In this document: positions 1 to 7,543 of the stretch, piece after piece | How the letters are laid out: every line of letters begins with the position of its first letter | How positions within the stretch are numbered: position 1 is the stretch's first letter | Assembly (NCBI GenBank): GCA_039714835.1 | Contig: JBDLIN010000042.1 | Coordinates: forward strand, 1-20,306 | Direction: 5' to 3' | DNA: 20,306 nt | Origin: SZUA-22 sp039714835 | GTDB lineage: Bacteria > Bacteroidota > Ignavibacteria > Ignavibacteriales > Melioribacteraceae | Notes under the pieces: model-generated | Told to the model about the DNA's origin: nothing | Seen by the model: only the letters and a program-made list of their open reading frames with translations | Database searches by the model: none | Program-made: the position numbers and the translations under genes

Positions 1-305
1 CTGTCAGTTTTGAAATTAAGAGCGTTTCTGACATAAAAAGCATTGCAGATAATAAATTAACTGCAAAAGTAACGGGCGATTTCACATTACGCGGAGTAAC
101 AAAAGAAATTACAGCAGAAGTTAAAGCTATGTTTTTGGAGGAAAGCGAAAAAACAAAATCACGAATGAAAGGTGATCTTCTTAGTATTAGGGCCTCTTTC
201 AATATTAAACTATCTGATTTTGGAGTAGAAAATAATGTTATTGGAAATAAAGTTGCTGATAATATTGAGGTAGGATTAAATATGGTGGGAACAAATGCAA
301 AGTGA
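1..305 (+). CDS. YceI-like family protein, C-terminal part (5' truncated by window edge)
   Basis: About 100 codons are open from the left edge in the frame whose first whole codon is at base 3, ending in TGA at 303-305. The product resembles the C-terminal half of the YceI-like lipid-binding beta-barrel family. A strand like KVTGDFTLRGVTKEIT (introducing the treated/untreated layer typical of YceI) is followed by FNIKLSDFGV and NKVADNIEVGLNM near the end, the usual closing strands. YceI proteins are normally about 170-220 residues, secreted, and bind isoprenoid-type lipids in the periplasm. The signal peptide, if any, lies outside the window. The gene converges on the export operon from the other strand. 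Family call is by pattern only; substrate is unknown. Confidence 0.72.
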   Translation, partial: VSFEIKSVSDIKSIADNKLTAKVTGDFTLRGVTKEITAEVKAMFLEESEKTKSRMKGDLLSIRASFNIKLSDFGVENNVIGNKVADNIEVGLNMVGTNAK

Positions 306-310
306 GCAGA

Positions 311-393
311 AAACTAGATACTCGATGTCCGCCAATGCCGAAGGCACTCCTTCGGAGAAAGACGGCGGATAAACTGGATTCTAGATACTGGAC
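311..393. repeat. Nested palindrome flanked by 9-bp direct repeats (intergenic repeat element)
   Basis: In the convergent gap after the YceI-like gene, CCGAAGG (338-344) and CCTTCGG (349-355) form a perfect 7-bp stem with a 4-nt loop. An outer pair, TCCGCC (328-333) and GGCGGA (364-369), encloses it. The palindrome is bracketed by direct copies of CTAGATACT at 314-322 and 381-389. The block is much richer in G+C than its surroundings. This looks like a dispersed intergenic palindromic element of the REP/MITE type. It could also act as a bidirectional transcription end between the converging genes, though no clear T-run follows it. No copy of the whole element is seen elsewhere in the window. 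Confidence 0.6.
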
Positions 394-413
394 ACTTTGA
401 ACTTTATACTTGC

Positions 414-436
414 TTGCCTCGCAGAATGCGGGGTAA
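414..436 (+). other. Compact RNA hairpin at the end of the convergent intergenic gap
   Basis: TTGCCTCGCA (414-423), loop GAA, TGCGGGGTAA (427-436) pair over 10 positions as RNA of the plus strand: eight Watson-Crick pairs and two G-U wobbles (416/434 and 419/431). On the minus strand the same two positions become C-A mismatches, so the structure favours plus-strand RNA, that is, read-through from the YceI-like gene. No U-tract follows, so it is not a textbook intrinsic terminator. It could be a processing or 3'-end-protecting hairpin, or part of a dispersed repeat. Confidence 0.45.
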
Positions 437-467
437 CTTAATAAAATAGAATCGGTTGGCTCCTCTA

Positions 468-1598
468 TCAGTCCATTCTTTTCTTAAATCGTATTGAACT
501 TAAGGTTAACACAAACACTCCTGTTAAAAAAAGCATTGTTAATTCGAACCAGAGTTCAGGAATTCCTATTCCCTTAAGAATTATTCCTCTAATTATTGTC
601 ATAAAATATCTAAGTGGAACTGCGTATGTCAATCCTTGAATAACAACTGGCATATTTTCAATAGGAAATGCGAATCCTGATAAAAACACCATTGGTAAAA
701 GAACAACAAAAATTGCAAGCATCATTGCCTGCTGTTGAGTCTTCGATATTGTTGAAACAAAAATCCCAAGACCAAGAGTTGAGAGGATATATAAAAAGGA
801 GCTAAAAAATAGCAGTGGGATACTTCCTTGTGTTGGAATAGAAAAGATATATCTCATTGCAATTAATACTATTGTTACAGCTACAAATCCTAGAAGGGCA
901 AACGGAATAAGCTTTCCTATTATTAACTGAACCGGTTTAATTGGTGTAACAATTATTTGTTCTAATGTTCCTATTTCTCTTTCCTTTACAATTGCAAGTG
1001 AAGTTAAGATTAAAGTGATAATTGATAGAAGCAATCCAACAATGCCAGGAACCATATAGATCCTTGTTACAAGTTCAGGATTATACCATGCTCTTATTTC
1101 AGCTTCAACTGTACTGACTGATTTTTGTAACATTCCATACTTTTTCGTTTTTACATTCATCAACTCAACTGAATAATTTGCTATCAGCTTTTGCAGATAA
1201 CCCGAAATTATTGAGGATTTGTTCCCATCAGATCCATCAAAAATTGCCTGAAGTTTTCCTGTTTCATTTCTTTCAATACTCTTTTCAAAATTATATGGAA
1301 TCACTATTCCGAGTGATGCTTCACCAGATTCTATAGCATTTTGAAAATCATCATAATTATCAACCCCATCAACGAATTCAAAATATCTATTTCCACTGAA
1401 TTTTTGTAATAGATCTCTACTTGTACTGGTTCTGTCTTGGTCATAAACCACGGTTGGCACTTTCTCGACATCCATATTCACTGCATATCCCAAAAATATC
1501 AACTGTATAACAGGAGCAACGAGAATTATCGCAAACATTTTTGGATCACGTTTAAACTGAAGAAATTCTTTCTTAACTATGTTAATAATTGTTCTCAT
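468..1598 (-). CDS. ABC-2 type transporter permease (YbhR/YbhS-like), last gene of export operon
   Basis: A 376-residue inner-membrane subunit of a tripartite ABC exporter. One N-terminal membrane segment (about residues 21-41) is followed by a large periplasmic domain (about 45-178). At least five hydrophobic segments come after it (about 182-204, 224-251, 259-282, 289-314, 350-370). The cytoplasmic coupling motif EREIGTLEQI lies at about 206-215, as in ABC-2 permeases of the YhhJ/YbhR/YbhS family. Its ATG (1596-1598) is 3 nt after the stop of a paralogous permease, so the two are almost surely co-translated and form a heterodimer. E. coli YbhS/YbhR form the same kind of pair and have been linked to drug and cation export. 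The substrate here cannot be read from sequence. Confidence 0.9.
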   Translation of the reverse strand: MRTIINIVKKEFLQFKRDPKMFAIILVAPVIQLIFLGYAVNMDVEKVPTVVYDQDRTSTSRDLLQKFSGNRYFEFVDGVDNYDDFQNAIESGEASLGIVIPYNFEKSIERNETGKLQAIFDGSDGNKSSIISGYLQKLIANYSVELMNVKTKKYGMLQKSVSTVEAEIRAWYNPELVTRIYMVPGIVGLLLSIITLILTSLAIVKEREIGTLEQIIVTPIKPVQLIIGKLIPFALLGFVAVTIVLIAMRYIFSIPTQGSIPLLFFSSFLYILSTLGLGIFVSTISKTQQQAMMLAIFVVLLPMVFLSGFAFPIENMPVVIQGLTYAVPLRYFMTIIRGIILKGIGIPELWFELTMLFLTGVFVLTLSSIRFKKRMD

Positions 1599-1601
1599 TG
1601 C

Positions 1602-2738
1602 TTAGGCATTTTTAAGTTTCTTTTTATGAACTATTGTTGCGGCAGTTAATAATACAAATGAAAAAATTAGTAGATATATCCATTGCTGCCAAAAAGCTGA
1701 TAAGCCCACACCTTTAATAATTATATCCCTTAGAGCTACTATAAAAAACTTTGCAGGTGTTACGTTGGTAATTATTTGAATTATCACAGGCATACTTTCA
1801 ATTGGAAAAATAAATCCAGATAAAATCGTTGCCGGTAAAAGTGAGACAAACGTTGCTGCTGAAAAAGCTACTTGCTGTGAATCAGAAATAACAGATATTA
1901 AAATTCCAATGGACGTTGATGCTATTAAAAAAATTAAAATGCTAATAAACAAAAGCATAAAACTACCTTTTACTACCACGTCGAATAAAATAAATCCAGC
2001 AATTAGTATAATGCCCGCATTAATAAAGGAGATCAAGATATATGGAATAAGCTTTCCAAGAATTAGTTCAATCTCTGTGAGGGAAGACACATTAATTTGT
2101 TCTATCGTTCCCCTCTCTTTTTCACGCACCAACGAAAGAGATACAGTAATAACAGAAACTACAATTAGTATTACTGCTATCAAGCCTGGTATTAAATAAA
2201 TAGTGGTTTCAAGATTGGGATTAAACCAATATCGGGATTGAATATCAATCGTAGGTTTTCTCTTGATCCCGCTTCTTGCAGAAGCTTCGTCTAAAAGTTT
2301 TTTATTGAACGATGCAACTGCCGCTGTTGAATAGTTTTGGATTATTGCCGCGGTGTTTCCATCTACTCCATCTAGAAGAAACTGAATTTTTGCAGTTTCC
2401 TTCTTTGTATAGATTTTTTTTGTGAATCCTTTGGGAATCACTAACACTCCTTTAGCAATTCCACTGTTCAGAATTTCTTTGGTTCTTCTGTCTTCAGTAT
2501 ATGTATCAACTATTTCAAAATAGGATGAACTAGATATTGAATTAACAAAATCTCTGCTGATTGATGTCCTATCATTATCGAATACTGCTAATTTTATATT
2601 TTGTACATCAAAGTTAACTGCATATCCAAACACCACGAGAAGGAAGGCAGGAAAGAAGAAAAGAACAAACATCATTCTTTTATCACGTCCTAATTGCTTA
2701 AATTCTTTTTTAGTAATCGCTCTTATTCTAAACAGCAT
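1602..2738 (-). CDS. ABC-2 type transporter permease (YbhS/YbhR-like), first of the pair
   Basis: A 378-residue paralogue of the downstream permease with the same plan: an N-terminal segment (about 22-42), a periplasmic domain (about 45-178), then a C-terminal bundle of hydrophobic segments starting with YLIPGLIAVI (181-190). The coupling motif REKERGTIEQI is at about 205-215. The N-terminal pattern (KKEF..L.RD.R, then GYAVNFDV) matches its partner nearly position for position, showing an old duplication. The ATG overlaps the end of the ATPase B gene by 11 nt, which implies translational coupling. With its partner it should form the membrane channel driven by the two ATPases and feed substrate to the HlyD-TolC conduit. 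Confidence 0.9.
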   Translation of the reverse strand: MLFRIRAITKKEFKQLGRDKRMMFVLFFFPAFLLVVFGYAVNFDVQNIKLAVFDNDRTSISRDFVNSISSSSYFEIVDTYTEDRRTKEILNSGIAKGVLVIPKGFTKKIYTKKETAKIQFLLDGVDGNTAAIIQNYSTAAVASFNKKLLDEASARSGIKRKPTIDIQSRYWFNPNLETTIYLIPGLIAVILIVVSVITVSLSLVREKERGTIEQINVSSLTEIELILGKLIPYILISFINAGIILIAGFILFDVVVKGSFMLLFISILIFLIASTSIGILISVISDSQQVAFSAATFVSLLPATILSGFIFPIESMPVIIQIITNVTPAKFFIVALRDIIIKGVGLSAFWQQWIYLLIFSFVLLTAATIVHKKKLKNA

Positions 2739-3663
2739 TCTTTCTCTTCTCTAATAGATGAATAAAGACATCCTCCAATGTTGGAGTGATCTCGCTTATT
2801 CTTTTAATTATAATATCCCCAACTTTAGATAAAATCGCTTTGATCTTAAGTTCATAGTCGGCTTCATCTGATACACTGATATGTATTGTATTACCAAAAA
2901 TTGACGTGTCAATAACGAAATTTTGTTTGTCTAATATCTCTAATGCTTTAATAACATTGCTGCTTTCTATTTCAATGATTTTGTGATTGATATACTTACT
3001 CTTTAATTCTTTTGAAGATCCTTCAGCAATCAGTTTGCCTGAATCAATTAATATAATATTATTGCAATATTCAGCTTCTTCCAAATAATGAGTTGTTACG
3101 AATACCGTAACACCTTCTTCTGATAGGTTGTTTATAAGATCCCAAAAGCCTCTGCGAGATATTGGATCAACTCCACTTGTAGGTTCATCTAAAAAAACAA
3201 TGCTAGGCTTATGAATTACTGCCGTTCCTAGCGCTAGTCTCTGTTTAATTCCACCAGGTAAAGAAGCTGTAAGTGACTTTTCTTTATCATTGAGGTTCGC
3301 AATTTCAAGCACCCACTTTTTTCTTTTCTCTAACTCTGTACCTTCCAAACCATAAACTCCACCAAAGAAATCTATATTTTCTCCAACAGAAAGATCGTTG
3401 TAGAGTGAAAACCTTTGAGACATATAACCAATATTCATTTTAACTTGATCTGATTCTTCGGCAATACTGTATCCACCAACAACCGCATCACCAGAACTCG
3501 GTTGTAAAATGCCGCACATCATTTTAATTGCTGTGGTTTTCCCAGCACCATTGGCTCCCAAAAATCCGAAGATCTCCCCCTTCTTTACATTGAAGGAAAT
3601 GTGATCTACAGCAGTAAAATCTCTAAATTTTTTAGTTAAATTATTTACTTTTATTGAGTACAT
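2728..3663 (-). CDS. ABC transporter ATPase B, intact switch histidine but degenerate signature
   Basis: A 311-residue nucleotide-binding subunit. Walker A GANGAGKTT is at 36-44, the Q-loop glutamine at 83, Walker B IVFLDE at 155-160, the D-loop SGVD at 163-166 and the switch histidine H192 (TTHYLEEAE). The C-loop reads LPGGIKQR (135-142): the usual serine of LSGGQ is replaced by proline. A C-terminal tail after about residue 215 is typical of drug-export (DrrA/YbhF-like) ATPases. It corresponds to one half of E. coli YbhF, which carries two ATPase domains in one chain. The gene lies between tolC (8-nt gap) and the first permease (11-nt overlap). The signature change is expected to affect the ATP site completed by its partner, not the site built on its own Walker motifs. 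Confidence 0.92.
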   Translation of the reverse strand: MYSIKVNNLTKKFRDFTAVDHISFNVKKGEIFGFLGANGAGKTTAIKMMCGILQPSSGDAVVGGYSIAEESDQVKMNIGYMSQRFSLYNDLSVGENIDFFGGVYGLEGTELEKRKKWVLEIANLNDKEKSLTASLPGGIKQRLALGTAVIHKPSIVFLDEPTSGVDPISRRGFWDLINNLSEEGVTVFVTTHYLEEAEYCNNIILIDSGKLIAEGSSKELKSKYINHKIIEIESSNVIKALEILDKQNFVIDTSIFGNTIHISVSDEADYELKIKAILSKVGDIIIKRISEITPTLEDVFIHLLEKRKNAV

Positions 3664-3671
3664 GTATTGCT

Positions 3672-4970
3672 CTAATATATTTTTCTTCCTATTGATTTTT
3701 CTAGTCTTACTTTAGCAATTTTATAATCGATATATGATGTAATTAGTTTTGTCTTCGCATCTAATACTTCATTATCTGCATCAATTAGCTCCGTGCTTGT
3801 TGCCATTTGTGAGTCATATTTATCTTTAATAATTCTATGGTTCTCTTCCGCAGATTCAATTCTAAGTTTACTAACTTCAACTTTACTTTTTTCGCTTTTT
3901 AAAAATAGATAGTTTCTGTAAATCTCAACTTCAATGTTCTCTTTCAATATCTGATTGGTAAGTTGTGTTTGATTATATTGTTGTTGAGCTTGTTCCGCAA
4001 TTGAAGAGGTTTTCCACCAATCCCAAATATCCCAATTAACACTAAGACCCACCATCCAGAAATCTGTCCATTGATCTCTTAATAAATTAGTACCATCTAC
4101 CTTGAAATAATTAAATGAACCAAAAGCAGCAATTTGAGGATACCAAGTTGAGTTCGCTGCATCTATTTTTTCTTCTGCTGCTAATGATTGATAGTTATTA
4201 GATTTCAGTTCACTCCTCATTTCAAGTGCTTCTTCCAAAATTTGCTCATAATTGTAATCAACAAATTCTTCTTCTAGTTTAGGTGCAGCTATTTTCGTTT
4301 TTTCTTCTAGTGAATAGCCAACATTTTTATTTAATACTGCTCTTGAGACTTCAAATGCATTTTTAGTTTCTATTAATTTTGTATGCATTTCTGAAACACG
4401 AACTTTTAGTTTTAACAGATCATTTTTAGTTGCTAATCCATTTTGCAAAAATGCTTCTGTATCTTTTAAATACTTTTCTAATGCTTCAATATTTTCTGTT
4501 AGAACTTCAACGATTTTTTCCGCTTTATAGAAACTCCAAAATGAAATTTGAATTTGTAGGGCTTTCTCATTTATTACATTAGAATTCTCTATTGCTACTG
4601 CCTCTTTTCCATATTCAGCAGCATTTTTTAGGGATAGAAGTTTAAATCCCATAAATAATGGCTGTTCTATCGTAGCATTTGCAAATACTGCATTTATTGG
4701 TTCTGCTGATTCAGGAAATAATGGCATATTGAACTGAATGGGAACTTGTGAAAGATGATTATAATTTAAGCCAACCGAAAGCTGTGGATATAAATTCGAA
4801 CTCATTTCTCCATATTTTGCCTTTGCTGATACTAATGCAGATTTTGACAACTTAATTTCCTTACTTGAATTCAATCCAAGTTCTAGACTTTTTTGAAGTG
4901 TCAGTGTTGATTGCTGAGCAAGAACACTTGTTCCCATTAAAAACATTAAAAAATATTTTGTCGTTTTCAT
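3672..4970 (-). CDS. TolC-like outer-membrane efflux protein
   Basis: A 432-residue outer-membrane channel subunit. A signal peptide ends near A18 (TSVLA/QQ). Two tandem structural repeats follow, each opening a beta-strand pair with YPQ (61-63 and 277-279). IEQPLFMGFK (101-110) and WDIWDWWK (313-320) are the strand-to-helix transitions typical of the OEP family. Long helical segments lie at about 117-215 and 325-420. Length matches the family (about 420-490). Its place between the two ATPase genes (17 nt after ATPase A, 8 nt before ATPase B) means the operon carries its own exit duct. In the E. coli ybh system the outer-membrane partner is not part of the operon. Confidence 0.92.
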   Translation of the reverse strand: MKTTKYFLMFLMGTSVLAQQSTLTLQKSLELGLNSSKEIKLSKSALVSAKAKYGEMSSNLYPQLSVGLNYNHLSQVPIQFNMPLFPESAEPINAVFANATIEQPLFMGFKLLSLKNAAEYGKEAVAIENSNVINEKALQIQISFWSFYKAEKIVEVLTENIEALEKYLKDTEAFLQNGLATKNDLLKLKVRVSEMHTKLIETKNAFEVSRAVLNKNVGYSLEEKTKIAAPKLEEEFVDYNYEQILEEALEMRSELKSNNYQSLAAEEKIDAANSTWYPQIAAFGSFNYFKVDGTNLLRDQWTDFWMVGLSVNWDIWDWWKTSSIAEQAQQQYNQTQLTNQILKENIEVEIYRNYLFLKSEKSKVEVSKLRIESAEENHRIIKDKYDSQMATSTELIDADNEVLDAKTKLITSYIDYKIAKVRLEKSIGRKIY

Positions 4971-4987
4971 TTTGTAATTCCTACTAT

Positions 4988-5893
4988 TTATTTTTCCTTA
5001 TCAAGGATACTTATAAATATATTCTCTAAGGTTGGTGAAATTATTCGTTTATTATTTATATTAATTTCATTTTTATTGAGTAATTCATTAATTGAAAGTA
5101 AATCTTTGTCATGATCCTTGATTAACACATTTAATCTATCCCCAAATAATTGAACATCAAATTCAAAACGATCCTTGATTAATTTATATGACCTTTTGAT
5201 ATCTGTAGTAATTATTTCAAGGACTTCACCAGTAATTTTACTTTTTAAGTTTTCAGGAGTATCGATATCCAAAATCTTTCCTTTATCCATTAATGCTACT
5301 CTTGTACATCGCTCTGCTTCATCTAAATAAGGTGTTGTAAGAACGATTGTTATTCCTTCGTTTTTTAATTCTGCAAGAATTTTCCAGAAATCCCTTCTGG
5401 AAACCGGATCAACTCCAGTTGTTGGTTCATCCAAAAACAAAATTTTAGGTCTATGAATCAAACTGCAGGCTAAAGCTAGTTTCTGTTTCATTCCACCAGA
5501 AAGATCATTGGCTAATCTTTTTTTGAATCTTATAAGATTAGTAAACTCTAGAAGCTCTTTTTCTCTATTATGGTAGTTAGTAATATTGTGGATATTAGCA
5601 AAAAATTCAATGTTTTCCTCAACGGTTAGATCTCCATATAAACTAAATATTTGTGATAGATATCCAATGTTTTTCTGTATTTTCTTTCTGTTAAGATGAA
5701 CGTATGTTCCCATAAGATTTACTTCACCACTTGTGGGATTAATTAATCCGCACATTGTTCTAATTACAGTGGTTTTTCCTGCACCATCTGGTCCAATAAG
5801 TCCAAACATTTCCCCAGATTTTATTTCCAAGGAAACACCTTTTACAGCTTCAACATTTTCATAGGATTTATATAGATTCTTAATTACAATCAT
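4988..5893 (-). CDS. ABC transporter ATPase A, canonical signature but no switch histidine
   Basis: A 301-residue nucleotide-binding subunit of the exporter. Walker A GPDGAGKTT is at 34-42, the Q-loop glutamine at 81, the signature LSGGMKQK at 131-138, Walker B ILFLDE at 151-156 and the D-loop TGVD at 159-162. The H-loop reads TTPYLDEAERC (186-196), so proline 188 stands where the catalytic switch histidine normally lies. This matches the first half of YbhF-type ATPases. Paired with ATPase B, its intact signature would complete a fully canonical site, while its own Walker site would meet B's proline-substituted signature. It begins 5 nt after the HlyD stop and ends 17 nt before tolC. Confidence 0.92.
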   Translation of the reverse strand: MIVIKNLYKSYENVEAVKGVSLEIKSGEMFGLIGPDGAGKTTVIRTMCGLINPTSGEVNLMGTYVHLNRKKIQKNIGYLSQIFSLYGDLTVEENIEFFANIHNITNYHNREKELLEFTNLIRFKKRLANDLSGGMKQKLALACSLIHRPKILFLDEPTTGVDPVSRRDFWKILAELKNEGITIVLTTPYLDEAERCTRVALMDKGKILDIDTPENLKSKITGEVLEIITTDIKRSYKLIKDRFEFDVQLFGDRLNVLIKDHDKDLLSINELLNKNEININNKRIISPTLENIFISILDKEK

Positions 5894-5898
5894 ATAAT

Positions 5899-6861
5899 TT
5901 ATAATTCAATCTCTACATCTGCAGGCATACCAGGTTTTAAAAAATGATCTGGATTATCAATCTTTATTTTTACGGCAAAAACCAACTTTGTTCTTTCGTC
6001 TTTTGTCTGAATATTTTTAGGAGTAAACTCAGCTTCTGGTGAAATGAATACAACTTTTCCTTCAAAATTTTTATCATCGAAGGCATCAATTGAAACCTTA
6101 GCAGATTGACCATGCTTAACAAGTGCTAATTCTTTTTCAGTAACATATATTTTAAGTTCAGCCACATTTAAATTTGAAATTTTAAAAAGCGATGACATAT
6201 ATGAAGCGCTTTCTCCTATTTCAACAAAACCATTAACAACTTGACCACTAATGGGTGAAATAATATGACAATCATCAATGCTTTTCTTAATCAGATTTAT
6301 TGTGGTTTCTGATTTTTTAACATTAGCTTCTGCTCTTTCAATCTCTTCAGGACGAGCTGATTTTATTTTTCTAACATTATGTTTAGCAGTATTATATTTT
6401 GAAAGGGCTACTTCATATGCGGTTATCGCATCATCATGCTGCTTTTCGGTTATTGCATGAGAGGAAAACAATTTTTCCATCCTTTCTTTGTTTTTTGTTG
6501 CTTGTGTTAGGTTCAATTCAGCTTGTTTTAATACTTCATCTGCTTGCTTTTTATCCTCCTCACGAGCACCTCTTTTCAAAATTTTTAATTGTGCTGTAGC
6601 TGCTTGTAATGATGCTTCGGCTTGCTCTAATTGTAATCCTAATTTTTCATGATCAACTACCCCTAAAGTATCTCCTTCTTTTATTGTTTCTCCTTCTTGA
6701 ACATTAATTTGAACTATAGTTCCTGTAACCTGTGAGCTGATGATAATGTTAGTCGTTTCAATTGTTCCTGATTTCTCAATTAAATCCGAATCATTATTGT
6801 CTGAACAGCCTATAATTAACGCTATTAGTAAAAATAACTTAATATAATTTTGATTTTTCAT
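5899..6861 (-). CDS. HlyD/YbhG-type membrane fusion lipoprotein
   Basis: A 320-residue periplasmic adaptor that should link the ABC permeases to the TolC channel. The N-terminus ends in a lipobox (ALIIGC) with Cys19 as the lipidation site, so it is anchored by lipid and not by a transmembrane helix. The first half of the biotinyl-lipoyl fold lies at about 41-70, a long alpha-helical hairpin rich in Ala, Glu and Lys at about 72-192, and the second lipoyl half at about 198-228. A beta-barrel region follows, with the family pattern SPEAEFTPKNIQTKDER (274-290). Its ATG overlaps the TetR stop by 4 nt (ATGA), giving translational coupling. The order regulator-adaptor-ATPase matches cecR-ybhG-ybhF of E. 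coli. Confidence 0.92.
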   Translation of the reverse strand: MKNQNYIKLFLLIALIIGCSDNNDSDLIEKSGTIETTNIIISSQVTGTIVQINVQEGETIKEGDTLGVVDHEKLGLQLEQAEASLQAATAQLKILKRGAREEDKKQADEVLKQAELNLTQATKNKERMEKLFSSHAITEKQHDDAITAYEVALSKYNTAKHNVRKIKSARPEEIERAEANVKKSETTINLIKKSIDDCHIISPISGQVVNGFVEIGESASYMSSLFKISNLNVAELKIYVTEKELALVKHGQSAKVSIDAFDDKNFEGKVVFISPEAEFTPKNIQTKDERTKLVFAVKIKIDNPDHFLKPGMPADVEIEL

Positions 6862-7466
6862 TTCTTTGATTCCGTAATTGATTTATAATATAAATTTTTA
6901 CCCTTCTCTGTTAGAATTCCATTTATGAGAAGATCGAAAAGAATTTCAAATGCTTCTTTTATAGAATAGCCATGATTTAGAAGAAAAGTTGGATTTATTA
7001 CTGTCCTTATTGAAGAGAGAACAAGAGCTATTATAATTTCATTTGGTTTATCAACTATACATTTTTCATTTTTACCGGTATTAATGATATTACTCCAAAC
7101 TTCTCTAATTATGTTACCTCTAAATTCATCAATCTTTTCCCATAAATCCGGGCGATGTAATTGAAGATCATACAACATTCTTTCATCAACAGTTAATGAT
7201 AATTCAGCAAAAAATTCAGTTAGTGCTTTTATTTTTAGTATTGAATTATCTTCCTTATCTACAATTGAATTAATTTTTCTTTTCACATTCTTTTGGAAAA
7301 GACCTACCGCAGCATCAACTAATTTCCCTTTTGAAGGAAAGTGCTTATAAATAGTTTTTTTACTGATTCTAAGCTTTGATGCAATTTCATCCATTGTAAT
7401 TTTGTAAAATCCGTTTTTTAAAAAAACATCTTTTGAATAATTGGTGATTTTTTCTTTTTCTTTCAT
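6858..7466 (-). CDS. TetR/AcrR-family transcriptional regulator, autorepressor of the export operon
   Basis: A 202-residue TetR-type protein. The helix-turn-helix lies at about 25-43 (MDEIASKLRISKKTIYKHF), with the TetR hallmark TIYKHFPSKG. The remainder is a helical ligand-binding domain of usual length that gives no ligand clue. It is the first gene of the operon, with a 4-nt overlap into the HlyD gene. The region immediately upstream holds two identical 30-bp palindromes over a sigma70-type promoter, so it very probably represses itself and the whole exporter until a substrate releases it. E. coli CecR (YbiH) has the same position relative to ybhGFSR. The ATG at 7464-7466 has little Shine-Dalgarno; another ATG just upstream (7472-7474 on the reverse strand) is out of frame and stops after three codons. 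Confidence 0.9.
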   Translation of the reverse strand: MKEKEKITNYSKDVFLKNGFYKITMDEIASKLRISKKTIYKHFPSKGKLVDAAVGLFQKNVKRKINSIVDKEDNSILKIKALTEFFAELSLTVDERMLYDLQLHRPDLWEKIDEFRGNIIREVWSNIINTGKNEKCIVDKPNEIIIALVLSSIRTVINPTFLLNHGYSIKEAFEILFDLLINGILTEKGKNLYYKSITESKK

Positions 7467-7473
7467 AATACCA

Positions 7474-7503
7474 TGGAAACTATTTATGTTTCTTTAGTTT
7501 CCA
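7474..7503. promoter_or_regulatory. TetR operator O1 (proximal palindrome)
   Basis: TGGAAACTA (7474-7482) and TAGTTTCCA (7495-7503) are perfect 9-bp inverted half-sites with a 12-bp spacer, starting 8 bp from the regulator's ATG. The palindrome covers the expected transcription start and touches the -10 box of the minus-strand promoter, so bound repressor would block initiation. Confidence 0.85.
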
Positions 7504-7531
7504 ATATAGTGTTTGGAAACTATTTTGTCAA
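7503..7531 (-). promoter_or_regulatory. Sigma70-type promoter of the export operon
   Basis: Read on the minus strand, TTGACA (7526-7531) is followed by exactly 17 bp and then TATATT (7503-7508). The -35 is a perfect match and the -10 differs from TATAAT at one base. Transcription should start near 7495-7497, giving a leader of about 30 nt before the TetR ATG. A repressor half-site (7514-7522) lies inside the spacer. Confidence 0.82.
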
Positions 7532-7543
7532 GTTTAGTTTCCA
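7514..7543. promoter_or_regulatory. TetR operator O2 (distal palindrome)
   Basis: The same two half-sites recur with the same spacing: TGGAAACTA (7514-7522), a 12-bp spacer, TAGTTTCCA (7535-7543). The palindrome covers the -35 box and most of the promoter spacer. Its centre is 40 bp from that of O1. All four half-site centres are 19-21 bp apart, about two helical turns, so they face the same side of the DNA. Confidence 0.85.

Noticed and set aside
1909..2199. Plus-strand open frame of 96 codons opposite the first permease
   Set aside because: Its composition is the complement of the hydrophobic permease segments and it has no supporting start signal.
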